From: an uncultured Bacteroidales bacterium
GTDB lineage: Bacteria > Bacteroidota > Bacteroidia > Bacteroidales > JAUNSR01
Direction: 5' to 3'
Length of the DNA: 38,270 nt
Assembly (NCBI GenBank): GCA_947074145.1
Contig: CAMTOJ010000033.1
Coordinates: forward strand, 1 to 38,270
Every line of letters starts with the position of its first letter. Position 1 is the first letter of the stretch. Both the position numbers and the translations under genes were made by a program. The notes beneath the pieces are model-generated. The model saw nothing but the letters and a program-made list of their open reading frames with translations. It made no database searches and was not told the DNA's origin. This document shows positions 1 to 8,236 of the stretch, piece after piece.

Positions 1-1169
1 CAGAAACAGTAAAAGACGAAAATACAGTTGAAATAGGTATCCTTCATTCTTTGAGCGGAACTATGGCAATCTCAGAAGTATCGTTGAAGGATGTATTATT
101 GATGGGTATAGATGAAATAAATGCACAGGGCGGTGTATTGGGTAAAAAAATAGTACCAAAAATTGTGGATCCTGCTTCTGACTGGGATCTATTCGCAGAA
201 AAAGCTAAAGAACTTCTTTCAAAAGATAAAGTTAGTGCAGTGTTCGGATGTTGGACATCAGTGTCAAGAAAATCTGTATTACCTGTTTTCGAAGAGTATA
301 AAGGTTTATTATTCTATCCTGTTCAGTATGAAGGACAAGAATGTTCTCCAAATATAATCTATACAGGAGCTACTCCAAATCAGCAGCTTATCCCGGCAGC
401 AGAATATCTTATGAGCAAAGAGGGTGGCTCATATAAAAAATTCTACCTTCTTGGTACCGATTATGTATTTCCTCGTACGGCTAATACAATCCTGAAAAAT
501 TTCCTTCTTGCATCTGGCGTTCCTGCAAAGAACATTATAGAGGAATATACTCCTTTCCATCATCAGGATTATCAGACAATAGTATCTAAGATCAAACGTT
601 TTGCAGCTTCTGGCGACGCTTGTGTTTTGAGTACTATCAATGGCGACAGCAACGTTCCTTTTTATAAAGAATTTGCTAATCAAGGATTAAGCTCCGCTTC
701 ATGCCCTATCATGGCTTTTTCTGTTGCAGAAGATGAGTTGAGAGCAATGGATACAGAATATCTTACAGGTCACCTTGCGGCATGGAACTATTATCAGTCA
801 ATCAGCACACCGGCAAATGATAAATTCGTAGATGCATTCAAGACATATTGCAAAAACAACAATCTTCCCGGTGGAAGTTCTCGTGTAACAGATGATCCTA
901 TCTGCTGGTCATACACAGGTCTTTACTTATGGAAAAATGCAGTTGAAAAAGCAGGTTCCTTTGATGTTGAAAAGGTTATCGCAGCTCTTTCAGGTCTTGA
1001 ACTCGAATCACCTTGCGGTCTTGTAAAAATGCATGAGTCAAATCATCATCTTGCTAAACCGGCTATTATCGGAGAGATAAAAGCTAACGGACAGTTTGAT
1101 ATCATAACTTGTACCGAAGAGCTTACAATCCCTGAGCCATTCAGCCAGTATGCTCTATCAGCAAAATAA
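1..1169 (+). CDS. urtA: Urea ABC transporter substrate-binding protein UrtA (5' end cut off)
   Basis: Periplasmic urea-binding component of the UrtABCDE high-affinity urea importer. The frame is open from base 3 to the window edge and reads [17 protein letters not shown], the typical start of mature UrtA (type 1 periplasmic-binding fold, Leu/Ile/Val-binding family). The gene therefore begins outside the window; a TTG at 51 lies inside this conserved motif and is not the start. About 388 residues are visible, so only the signal peptide and a few residues should be missing. The body matches UrtA over its length ([40 protein letters not shown]). It is the first visible gene of the urt-ure operon, separated from urtB by a hairpin-bearing 125-bp spacer. 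Function is inferred from family and neighbours and is secure. Confidence 0.95.
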   Translation, partial: ETVKDENTVEIGILHSLSGTMAISEVSLKDVLLMGIDEINAQGGVLGKKIVPKIVDPASDWDLFAEKAKELLSKDKVSAVFGCWTSVSRKSVLPVFEEYKGLLFYPVQYEGQECSPNIIYTGATPNQQLIPAAEYLMSKEGGSYKKFYLLGTDYVFPRTANTILKNFLLASGVPAKNIIEEYTPFHHQDYQTIVSKIKRFAASGDACVLSTINGDSNVPFYKEFANQGLSSASCPIMAFSVAEDELRAMDTEYLTGHLAAWNYYQSISTPANDKFVDAFKTYCKNNNLPGGSSRVTDDPICWSYTGLYLWKNAVEKAGSFDVEKVIAALSGLELESPCGLVKMHESNHHLAKPAIIGEIKANGQFDIITCTEELTIPEPFSQYALSAK

Positions 1170-1192
1170 AATCAAAACTCAAAAAGATGAAC

Positions 1193-1237
1193 GAGAGTGT
1201 GTCATTACTTATTCACTTCTTATGTCGGCACACTCTC
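1193..1237 (+). promoter_or_regulatory. Intercistronic hairpin between urtA and urtB
   Basis: A perfect 9-bp inverted repeat (GAGAGTGTG at 1193-1201, CACACTCTC at 1229-1237) lies 24 bases after the urtA stop. No T-run follows, so it does not look like a full terminator. Hairpins at this place in binding-protein-dependent transporter operons often protect the binding-protein message or partly block read-through, giving more UrtA than membrane subunits. That role is inferred here. Confidence 0.55.
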
Positions 1238-1294
1238 TGTATTAATCAATCAAGTCTCCTGAAAACAAGGTAAAAATCCTATATCTATAAAATC

Positions 1295-2749
1295 ATGCGA
1301 TATAAAATATTTATTATTATACTATTACTCCTATCTGTTTTTTCTTCCGGCATAACAGCAGCCGCGGGAACCTACGGAGCCGATTCGATAACAAGTATCG
1401 AACAGGCTGTAAACATAATAGTTAGTGATAATAGTGAATTAAGCAAAAGTGCAATCGGATATCTTTCGCATGTAAAAGCAGACAGACGTCTTATTGCTCA
1501 GATGAAGGCTATAATTAGTCTAAATGATGAAGATCCTTTAGTTAGAAAAAGTTCTTATACTTTACTTTCCGGATTAAACGAGGATTATGTGACTGACATT
1601 TTCAAACGTCGCATGGTTTGTGAAACGGATCCTCAACTTAAAGAGATGGCCAGCTCAGGTTATTTCAAAATGACACTTCTTAAGGGTGATGATAAATCAC
1701 AAAAAGAAGCTCTTGAATTTTTCTCTTCAAAGAAAAATTCTGAAACTCTTACAATATTATCAGAATATGTCTCAACTGCAAGTGATGATGAAAATGTTAT
1801 CGCTGCTCAAGATATAATTTCAAAGATCAAGACAAAAGAGAAATTCATCAATGTTTTTCAGAATCTTTTCAGCGGGATAAGTCTCGGTTCTATTCTTATT
1901 CTTGTTGCTCTTGGATTATCAATAATCTACGGTTTAGCAGGAGTGATAAATATGAGTCACGGTGAGTTTCTGATGATTGGTGCATATACTACCTATTGTA
2001 TCCAGGAATTATTTATCAAATTCTTTCCTGAATCATGGTTTGATGCATATTTCTTTCTCTCTCTTCCTGTTTCTTTTTTAGTCGCAGGCTGTGTTGGTCT
2101 TATACTTGAGAAACTTATCATCAGACATCTTTATTCAAGACCTCTGGAAAGTCTTCTTGCGACACTGGGTGTCAGTCTTATACTTGTACAGATAGCACGT
2201 AATATATTCGGCGATTTAACTTCCGTTAAAGCACCATCTTTATTAAGCGGAGGTATTGATTTATTTGACGGATTTGTACTCCCTTACAATCGTCTGTTTA
2301 TCATTTGTCTTACGTTGATCGTGATACTTGCAATGTATTTCACTTTCCAACGCACCTCTTTAGGAATAAAGATAAGAGCGGTAACACAAAACAGAAATAT
2401 GAGTGCCTGTGTAGGTATATCAACTAAGAGAATCGATGCAACTACATTCTTTATCGGATCAGGTATTGCGGGTGTTGCAGGCTGTGCTCTTACATTAATC
2501 GGAAATGTCGTTCCCAATATGGGACAAACATATATAGTGGATTCATTCCTTGTGGTAGTAACAGGCGGTGTAGGTAAACTTGTCGGTTGTATCACTTCAG
2601 GACTCGGAATCGGAACTCTTTCGAAGGTATTTGAAATATTCTTTGAAACAATTTATGGTAAGGTTATATTACTTGCCCTTATAATTTTCTTCTTACAGTA
2701 TAAACCAAAGGGACTTTTCCCTGATAAAGGCAGAATTGGCGATGATTGA
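1295..2749 (+). CDS. urtB: Urea ABC transporter permease UrtB
   Basis: Inner-membrane permease of the urea importer (LivH-type branched-chain permease family). The 484-residue product starts with a signal-like hydrophobic segment (residues 1-24). A soluble helical region of about 160 residues follows (about 25-185), as in the long form of UrtB. The multi-spanning permease core begins near residue 188 and includes the family motif GLAGVINMSHGEFLMIGAY. It pairs with UrtC to form the channel. Its 3' end overlaps urtC by 8 bases if urtC starts at ATG 2742, which implies translational coupling. The extended N-terminal domain is predicted to lie outside the cytoplasm; its role is not known from the sequence. 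Confidence 0.95.
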   Translation: MRYKIFIIILLLLSVFSSGITAAAGTYGADSITSIEQAVNIIVSDNSELSKSAIGYLSHVKADRRLIAQMKAIISLNDEDPLVRKSSYTLLSGLNEDYVTDIFKRRMVCETDPQLKEMASSGYFKMTLLKGDDKSQKEALEFFSSKKNSETLTILSEYVSTASDDENVIAAQDIISKIKTKEKFINVFQNLFSGISLGSILILVALGLSIIYGLAGVINMSHGEFLMIGAYTTYCIQELFIKFFPESWFDAYFFLSLPVSFLVAGCVGLILEKLIIRHLYSRPLESLLATLGVSLILVQIARNIFGDLTSVKAPSLLSGGIDLFDGFVLPYNRLFIICLTLIVILAMYFTFQRTSLGIKIRAVTQNRNMSACVGISTKRIDATTFFIGSGIAGVAGCALTLIGNVVPNMGQTYIVDSFLVVVTGGVGKLVGCITSGLGIGTLSKVFEIFFETIYGKVILLALIIFFLQYKPKGLFPDKGRIGDD

Positions 2750-3875
2750 TTTAGCTATAGATAAAACAAAACCTATTGATTTAAGTGTTGATAAAAGCGA
2801 CAGAAAGGAGAAATTTCTTTACATGGCGTTTATGACGTTCTTCCTTCTTGCTTTTCCGTTAGGCTATAAAATGGGACTTATGGATTTAAGTACCATGACT
2901 CTTTGGGGCAGATATTTCTGTTTCGTAATAGCAGCTATCGGTGTCGACCTTATATGGGGATATACAGGTGTAATGACCATGTGTCATGCGTTCTTTTTCT
3001 GTATCGGAGCTTATGCTCTTGGGATGTATATGACAATTGAAAATATGCCGGCGGGTGCAGAGGTTCCCGATTTCATGAAATGGAATGATGTTAACTCTCT
3101 CCCTCTGTTTTGGCTACCTTTCAAAAGTGCAATCGGTGCATTTCTAGGAGGACTTGTTGCCGCGGGAGTATTTGCAGGAGTATTAGGCTATCTTATATTC
3201 AGAAGAAAGATTAAAGGTGTATTCTTTGCTATCATTACTCAGGCGCTTGCCCTTGCAATGTATCTTCTTTTCTCTCGTAATGAAACGATGCTCGGAGGAT
3301 CAAACGGATTGACAAACTTCAGATACCTTTTCGGTTTCGACCTTCATTCTGAAAATGTAAAGATCGGACTTTATATAATATCAGTCATAGTGATGGCTCT
3401 TGTTTACTGGTTCGCTCTGTTTCTTACAAAATCGAAATTCGGAAAGATACTTGTCGGAATACGCGACAGCGAATCAAGACTTCGTTTCACCGGGTATAAA
3501 GTGGTAAACTATCAAACTGCAGTGTTTGTAATCGGAGCGATAATAGCAGCAATCGGCGGTATGCTTTATCTTCCACAGACAGGTATTATAACTCCCGGAC
3601 GAATGGATGTAAGAGCTTCAATTGAGATGCTTATATGGGTTGCGTTGGGTGGTCGCGGAAATCTGAAAGGAGCTGTTGTAGGTACGTTGATTGTAAATAT
3701 TCTTTACAGCGTTTCCACCTCACTTATTCCACAAGCATGGCCTTATATACTTGGTCTTCTTTATATTGCCGTAGTGCTTTATCCGAATAATGGTGTGACA
3801 GGATTCTGTTCATCAGTGGCAGAGAAAGTAAAATCTATAACATTTAAAAAAGTATCTTATGCTGAAAATAAATAA
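2742..3875 (+). CDS. urtC: Urea ABC transporter permease UrtC
   Basis: Second inner-membrane permease of the urea importer (LivM family), 377 residues with about eight to ten hydrophobic segments. The N-terminus is cytoplasmic and polar; the LivM-type motif GGSNGLTNF sits near residue 185. I chose ATG 2742, which overlaps the urtB stop, over an in-frame TTG at 2736. Its 3' end overlaps urtD by 17 bases. The tight overlaps urtB/urtC/urtD support one polycistronic message and equal synthesis of permease and ATPase subunits. Confidence 0.94.
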   Translation: MIDLAIDKTKPIDLSVDKSDRKEKFLYMAFMTFFLLAFPLGYKMGLMDLSTMTLWGRYFCFVIAAIGVDLIWGYTGVMTMCHAFFFCIGAYALGMYMTIENMPAGAEVPDFMKWNDVNSLPLFWLPFKSAIGAFLGGLVAAGVFAGVLGYLIFRRKIKGVFFAIITQALALAMYLLFSRNETMLGGSNGLTNFRYLFGFDLHSENVKIGLYIISVIVMALVYWFALFLTKSKFGKILVGIRDSESRLRFTGYKVVNYQTAVFVIGAIIAAIGGMLYLPQTGIITPGRMDVRASIEMLIWVALGGRGNLKGAVVGTLIVNILYSVSTSLIPQAWPYILGLLYIAVVLYPNNGVTGFCSSVAEKVKSITFKKVSYAENK

Positions 3876-4614
3876 TCTTAATGTCTCTTTCGGGGGGATA
3901 AAAGCTCTTGATATTGATGCGTTTCAAATAAAAAATAATGAATTGAGAGTTGTAATCGGACCTAACGGTGCCGGAAAATCTACTCTAATGGATATACTTT
4001 GCGGTAAGACAAAACCTTGCGGCGGTCAGGCACTTTTTGAAGGTGAAAACATTATCGGCCTTTCCGAATATGAGATCACTAAAAGAGGTATCGGTCGTAA
4101 GTTTCAGAAACCGTCAGTTTTTAACGGCCTATCTGTTTTCGACAATATGCTTTTGGGGCTTAAATCGAAAAAAGGTGTCTTCTCCTCTATCTTTTATCGT
4201 CTCTCTTCTGAGCAGGCTGATAAGATTGCAGATGTAGCAAAAAGAGTAGGCTTACTCGAACACCTTACAAAACCTGCCGGCGAACTTTCTCACGGACAAA
4301 AGCAGTGGTTAGAAATAGCTATAGTCCTTCTTCAGGAACCCAAACTTATGCTTATCGATGAGCCTGCTGCCGGAATGTCGGATGCAGAAACCTATAAAAC
4401 AGGAGAATTGCTTTGCGAACTAAGTAAGCAAAACAGTGTGATAGTGATAGAGCATGATATGCATTTCGTAGAACAGATTGCACAAGGAATGGTAACTGTG
4501 CTTGTTAGAGGGCAGATATTGACTGAAGGTAGTTTCGACGACGTTAAAAACAATCAGGAAGTGATAGATTGCTATCTCGGAACTCCGGGATCTGCACAGA
4601 CTGTCTCACGTTAA
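3859..4614 (+). CDS. urtD: Urea ABC transporter ATP-binding protein UrtD
   Basis: Cytoplasmic ATPase of the urea importer (LivG family), 251 residues. Walker A is GPNGAGKST at residues 34-42; the signature is the UrtD-typical LSHGQKQ near residue 143; Walker B is LMLIDEP. The LSHGQKQW sequence instead of LSGGQ is characteristic of UrtD and separates it from the partner UrtE. It overlaps urtC by 17 bases and is followed by a 69-bp gap that holds only a weak AT-only inverted repeat (4616-4637) before urtE. Confidence 0.95.
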   Translation: MLKINNLNVSFGGIKALDIDAFQIKNNELRVVIGPNGAGKSTLMDILCGKTKPCGGQALFEGENIIGLSEYEITKRGIGRKFQKPSVFNGLSVFDNMLLGLKSKKGVFSSIFYRLSSEQADKIADVAKRVGLLEHLTKPAGELSHGQKQWLEIAIVLLQEPKLMLIDEPAAGMSDAETYKTGELLCELSKQNSVIVIEHDMHFVEQIAQGMVTVLVRGQILTEGSFDDVKNNQEVIDCYLGTPGSAQTVSR

Positions 4615-4683
4615 TAATATTATTCCCGATTAATATTTTATATAAATCTGAAAAGAGAAATATAAATAATCAACTCATTATTT

Positions 4684-5403
4684 ATGGTACATATTGAAAG
4701 AGGTAAAATCCTCGAATTAAATGATATATATGCTTCTTATGGCAGTAGCGAAATACTTCGCGGCGTGAATATGGAAGCAAAAAAAGGAAGAGTCACAACA
4801 ATAATGGGTCGTAACGGTGTGGGCAAATCAACTTTGCTTAAAACACTTATGGGACTTGTAAAGACCACAAAAGGGGATATTGTTTTCAATAATTATCAAA
4901 TTGAGGATTTTCCAACATTTAAAAGAGCTAAATATGGGATCGGTTATGTCCCACAGGGAAGAGAGATAATCCCAAAACTTACCGTATATGAAAATATTCT
5001 TATTGGCACAGAGTCAAGAAGTGATCGTATCAGGAAGTTTGACGAAGATGAGATCTATTCTCTCTTCCCTATTCTTAAAGATTTCAGAAACCGTCTTGGA
5101 GGCAATCTAAGCGGGGGACAACAACAACAGTTAGCAATTGCAAGAGCGCTTGTAGGCGACCCTTCGCTTTTAGTGCTTGACGAACCGACAGAGGGTATCC
5201 AGCCATCCATTACGTTCGAGATTGCCGAGGTTCTTAATAACCTTGTTGAAAAAGGGATGAGTGTTTTGCTTGTTGAGCAGAAGCTCGACTTTGCAAGACT
5301 TCTTACCGATCATTATTATATAATGGAAAGAGGAAGAGTGATAAAGGATGCGGACAAAGATTCCGTCGATTATGATGAATTAAAAAAATACTTATCAGTA
5401 TAA
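4684..5403 (+). CDS. urtE: Urea ABC transporter ATP-binding protein UrtE
   Basis: Second cytoplasmic ATPase of the urea importer (LivF family), 239 residues. Walker A is GRNGVGKST (42-50), the signature LSGGQ is at 142-146, and Walker B LLVLDE is at 162-167, followed by the UrtE-typical PTEGIQPSI. The start at 4684 gives about ten residues more than the usual UrtE, which begins close to LELNDIYASYG; no internal ATG is available, so this start is the best choice. Only 10 bases separate its stop from ureAB, tying uptake and hydrolysis genes together in one operon. Confidence 0.95.
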   Translation: MVHIERGKILELNDIYASYGSSEILRGVNMEAKKGRVTTIMGRNGVGKSTLLKTLMGLVKTTKGDIVFNNYQIEDFPTFKRAKYGIGYVPQGREIIPKLTVYENILIGTESRSDRIRKFDEDEIYSLFPILKDFRNRLGGNLSGGQQQQLAIARALVGDPSLLVLDEPTEGIQPSITFEIAEVLNNLVEKGMSVLLVEQKLDFARLLTDHYYIMERGRVIKDADKDSVDYDELKKYLSV

Positions 5404-5413
5404 ATCTATATTT

Positions 5414-6160
5414 ATGAGACTTACTCCAAGAGACATTGAAAAACTAATGCTACATCAGGCGTGTGTAGTGGCGCAAAAAAGATATGCCAGAGGATTGAAA
5501 CTTAATTATCCCGAAGCTATCGCTTTAATTTCCGGACAACTTCTTGAATTTATAAGAGACGGACATTCACTTAGTGAACTTACAGAGATGGGAAAAAGAA
5601 TACTCGGAACAGATGATGTAATGCCGGGTGTTGCAGAGATGATTGAAGAGGTACAGGTGGAAGGTACACTTCTCGACGGTACAAAACTTGTTTCAGTTCA
5701 TGAGCCTATTTGCAATACAGCTCTTTCTGCAGAACTTGCTCTTTACGGTTCCGGTCTTGTTCGCTCTGAAAAGAAAATTATCACAGACAATTGCATGAAT
5801 GTGATTCCGGGAGAGATAGAAACTCTTGAAGAAGATATAGAGTTAAATGAAGGTCGCGAGATAATTACTGTTTCTGTTATGAATATGGGAACAAGAGCCG
5901 TTCAGGTCGGTTCTCACTGCAATTTCTCAGAGGTGAATAAGGCTCTTTCATTCGACAGAATCTCAACCATCGGGTTCCGTCTTAATATTGCAGCCGGAAC
6001 AGCGGTAAGATTTGAGCCGGGAGAAACAAAAGAGATCTCTCTTGTTAAGATCGGTGGAGAACAGAAGATTTACGGAGGTAACGAACTTGTAAACGGATTT
6101 TATAAAGGCGATATCACCGGAGTGGAAAACAGAATGAAAGAAAAGAGTTTCATCAAATAA
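5414..6160 (+). CDS. ureAB: Urease fused gamma/beta subunit (UreA-UreB fusion)
   Basis: Structural urease subunit joining the small gamma (residues 1 to about 100, [14 protein letters not shown]... [12 protein letters not shown]) and beta (about 130-245, from IPGEIET on) subunits in one 248-residue chain. The same order of fusion occurs in the Helicobacter UreA subunit. The linker between the parts (about residues 101-129) is some 25 residues longer than I recall for Helicobacter. In the beta part the conserved GSHxHF motif reads GSHCNF (166-171), so the second His is Asn; FDR and GTAVRFEPG are kept. Gamma/beta do not carry the active site but build the trimer and the metallocentre surroundings. 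It lies 10 bases after urtE and 11 before ureC. The identification is firm; the effect of the linker and the Asn is unknown. Confidence 0.95.
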   Translation: MRLTPRDIEKLMLHQACVVAQKRYARGLKLNYPEAIALISGQLLEFIRDGHSLSELTEMGKRILGTDDVMPGVAEMIEEVQVEGTLLDGTKLVSVHEPICNTALSAELALYGSGLVRSEKKIITDNCMNVIPGEIETLEEDIELNEGREIITVSVMNMGTRAVQVGSHCNFSEVNKALSFDRISTIGFRLNIAAGTAVRFEPGETKEISLVKIGGEQKIYGGNELVNGFYKGDITGVENRMKEKSFIK

Positions 6161-6171
6161 ACAGATTTATC

Positions 6172-7878
6172 ATGGCTAAAATAGATAGAAAAAGTTACGC
6201 TGCTATGTATGGTATCACAACCGGAGATATGGTTAGTCTGGGTGATACGGGATTAAAAATAAAAGTAGAAAAAGATTATACTAAATATGGTGAGGAATGT
6301 GTATTCGGTGGCGGGAAAGTGATCCGCGACGGAATGGGTCAGGCTTCTGGGTTTGAAGACAAAGATGTGCTTGATCTTGTTATCACAAATGCTCTTATCA
6401 TTGATTATACAGGAATAATAAAAGCTGATGTCGGAATTAAAGACGGGATGATTAAGGCTATCGGTAAAGCCGGTAATCCTCATGTGCAGCCCGACGTTAC
6501 TCCGGGAATGATTATAGGAACAATTACTGAGGTTATCTCAGCAGAGGGAATGATTCTTACTGCCGGAGCTATCGACACCCACGTTCATTATATCTCACCT
6601 CAGCAAGCTGACGAAGCTCTTGCTTCGGGAACAACAACATTTGTTGGTGGCGGGACAGGTCCGGCTACCGGAACTTATGCTACAACATGTACTGCCGGTC
6701 CTTTTTATCTTCAAAAAATGATTGAAGCGACCGATAATATACCTATTAACTTCGGATTCCTTGGAAAAGGGAACTCCTCTCAGCCGGGAGCAATTGAGTC
6801 ACAGATAAAAGCGGGTGCTCTTGGCCTTAAACTTCACGAAGACTGGGGTTCTACTCCTGCAGCAATAAATATGTGTCTTGACATCGCTGATAAATATGAT
6901 GTTCAGGTATGTATCCACACAGATTCAATTAACGAATGTGGTTATATTGAAGATACTCTTGCGACAATAAACGGAAGAACAATACATACATATCATACAG
7001 AAGGTGCAGGAGGCGGTCATGCTCCGGATATTATCACGGCATGTTCCCACTCAAATATTCTCCCATCTTCAACAACACCGACAAATCCATTCTCAATAAA
7101 CACTATTGATGAACATCTTGATATGCTTATGATTTGTCATCATCTTGACAATACAAACAATGAAGATCTTGCTTTCGCTAAGAGTCGTATCAGAAAAGGC
7201 ACAATCGGAGCAGAAGATGTTCTTCATGATATGGGAGCAATCTCAATCTTTACATCCGACTCTCAAGCTATGGGACGTATCGGAGAGGTTATCTGTCGTA
7301 CATGGCAAATTGCTTCAAGAATGAAAGAGGTTAGAGGTCCACTTGCTGAAGAAACAGATAATTCAGATAACTATCGTGTAAAAAGATATATCGCAAAATA
7401 TACTATCAACCCTGCAATGGCTCACGGTTTTTCTCATGTTGTGGGATCTATCGAGGCCGGTAAAATGGCGGATATGGTGCTTTGGAAACCATGTTTCTTC
7501 GGTTCAAAACCGGAAACCATTCTTAAAGGGGGAATGATAGCATATGCTCAAATGGGAGATCCTAATGCTTCTATTCCTACACCGGAGCCATATATACCGA
7601 GACCTATGTTCGGTGCTTTTGGAAAAGCAGCTTCCGCAACATCTTGCGTTTTCGTATCTGAGGCTTCAGTTGAAACTGTTGCTGGCTACGGTATAGCAAA
7701 ACAACCTATCGCTGTAAAAGGTTGTCGCGATGTTAAGAAAGAGGATCTTAAACTAAACAATGCAATGCCTAAAGTGGAGGTAGATCATGATACTTTTGAA
7801 GTTAAAGTTAACGGAGAGCAAATAAAATGTGAGCCGGCTAAAAAACTTCCATTAACGCAACTTTATAATTTGTTTTGA
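6172..7878 (+). CDS. ureC: Urease alpha (catalytic) subunit UreC
   Basis: Nickel-dependent hydrolysis of urea to ammonia and carbamate in the cytoplasm. The 568-residue length is normal. All active-site positions are present (Klebsiella numbering plus 3): His137 and His139 (THVHY), the lysine to be carbamylated Lys220 (LKLHEDWG), His222, His249, His275, flap Cys322 and catalytic His323 (ICHHLD), Arg339 and Asp363 (TSDSQAMGR). The enzyme should be active once nickel is loaded. Loading needs UreD/F/G and usually UreE; none of these follows ureC in the window. Last gene of the operon, followed by a structured 3' region and a strong terminator. Confidence 0.98.
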   Translation: MAKIDRKSYAAMYGITTGDMVSLGDTGLKIKVEKDYTKYGEECVFGGGKVIRDGMGQASGFEDKDVLDLVITNALIIDYTGIIKADVGIKDGMIKAIGKAGNPHVQPDVTPGMIIGTITEVISAEGMILTAGAIDTHVHYISPQQADEALASGTTTFVGGGTGPATGTYATTCTAGPFYLQKMIEATDNIPINFGFLGKGNSSQPGAIESQIKAGALGLKLHEDWGSTPAAINMCLDIADKYDVQVCIHTDSINECGYIEDTLATINGRTIHTYHTEGAGGGHAPDIITACSHSNILPSSTTPTNPFSINTIDEHLDMLMICHHLDNTNNEDLAFAKSRIRKGTIGAEDVLHDMGAISIFTSDSQAMGRIGEVICRTWQIASRMKEVRGPLAEETDNSDNYRVKRYIAKYTINPAMAHGFSHVVGSIEAGKMADMVLWKPCFFGSKPETILKGGMIAYAQMGDPNASIPTPEPYIPRPMFGAFGKAASATSCVFVSEASVETVAGYGIAKQPIAVKGCRDVKKEDLKLNNAMPKVEVDHDTFEVKVNGEQIKCEPAKKLPLTQLYNLF

Positions 7879-7891
7879 TATTCTTTTTGTC

Positions 7892-7970
7892 TTATCTCCG
7901 GTATCGACAAACTCTTTAAATGTGAGTAAAAGCCTTTGTTAATTATTAAGGGTTTGCTTATCGGAGATAA
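7892..7970 (+). other. Nested inverted repeats in the 3' region of the urease operon
   Basis: An outer 9-bp perfect repeat (TTATCTCCG at 7892-7900, CGGAGATAA at 7962-7970) encloses an inner 8-bp stem (7930-7937 with 7948-7955, two G-T pairs). The right arm is followed by a T-rich stretch. This may be a first, weaker terminator or a stable 3' end of the ureC message. It lies within the 358-bp gene-free stretch 7879-8236, which otherwise holds only two terminators. Confidence 0.45.
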
Positions 7971-8023
7971 TTTTATTTTGGCTGTTTTTTATTTTTTTAT
8001 TATAGGTTTTATAGATTCAGGAT

Positions 8024-8067
8024 GGGATTGAATTTATCGTTGAGATAAGGTTCAATCCCTTTTTTTT
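8024..8067 (+). terminator. Rho-independent terminator of the urt-ure operon
   Basis: A perfect 9-bp stem (GGGATTGAA at 8024-8032 with TTCAATCCC at 8051-8059) is followed directly by eight T residues (8060-8067). It closes the plus-strand urease operon. Confidence 0.88.
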
Positions 8068-8122
8068 ATTAAAACCGTTCTTTTATAAAATATTGAATTT
8101 TTGGTAGACTGATTATATATAT

Positions 8123-8154
8123 AAAAAAAGCAACCTCTTTTACGAAGCTGCTTT
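8123..8154 (-). terminator. Rho-independent terminator of the large lyase-like gene
   Basis: Read on the minus strand, a 10-bp stem with two G-T pairs (8145-8154 with 8127-8136) is followed by a T-run (complement of 8123-8126 and nearby A residues). It lies about 80 bases after the stop of the minus-strand gene ending at 8237, and faces the urease terminator. Confidence 0.75.
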
Positions 8155-8236
8155 ATCTATAAGCTATACGACTTGCAAATTATGTATTTTGTTTAATATG
8201 TTCCTATTTTACATACAATCGGATAATATCTAATTA

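Noticed and set aside
51..53. TTG at 51 as the start of urtA
   Set aside because: The frame is open to the left edge and the bases before 51 encode the conserved UrtA N-terminal motif [11 protein letters not shown], so the gene is cut by the window edge.
4616..4637. Terminator between urtD and urtE
   Set aside because: The stem is AT-only with seven pairs and no T-tract, too weak to end transcription; the operon continues into urtE.
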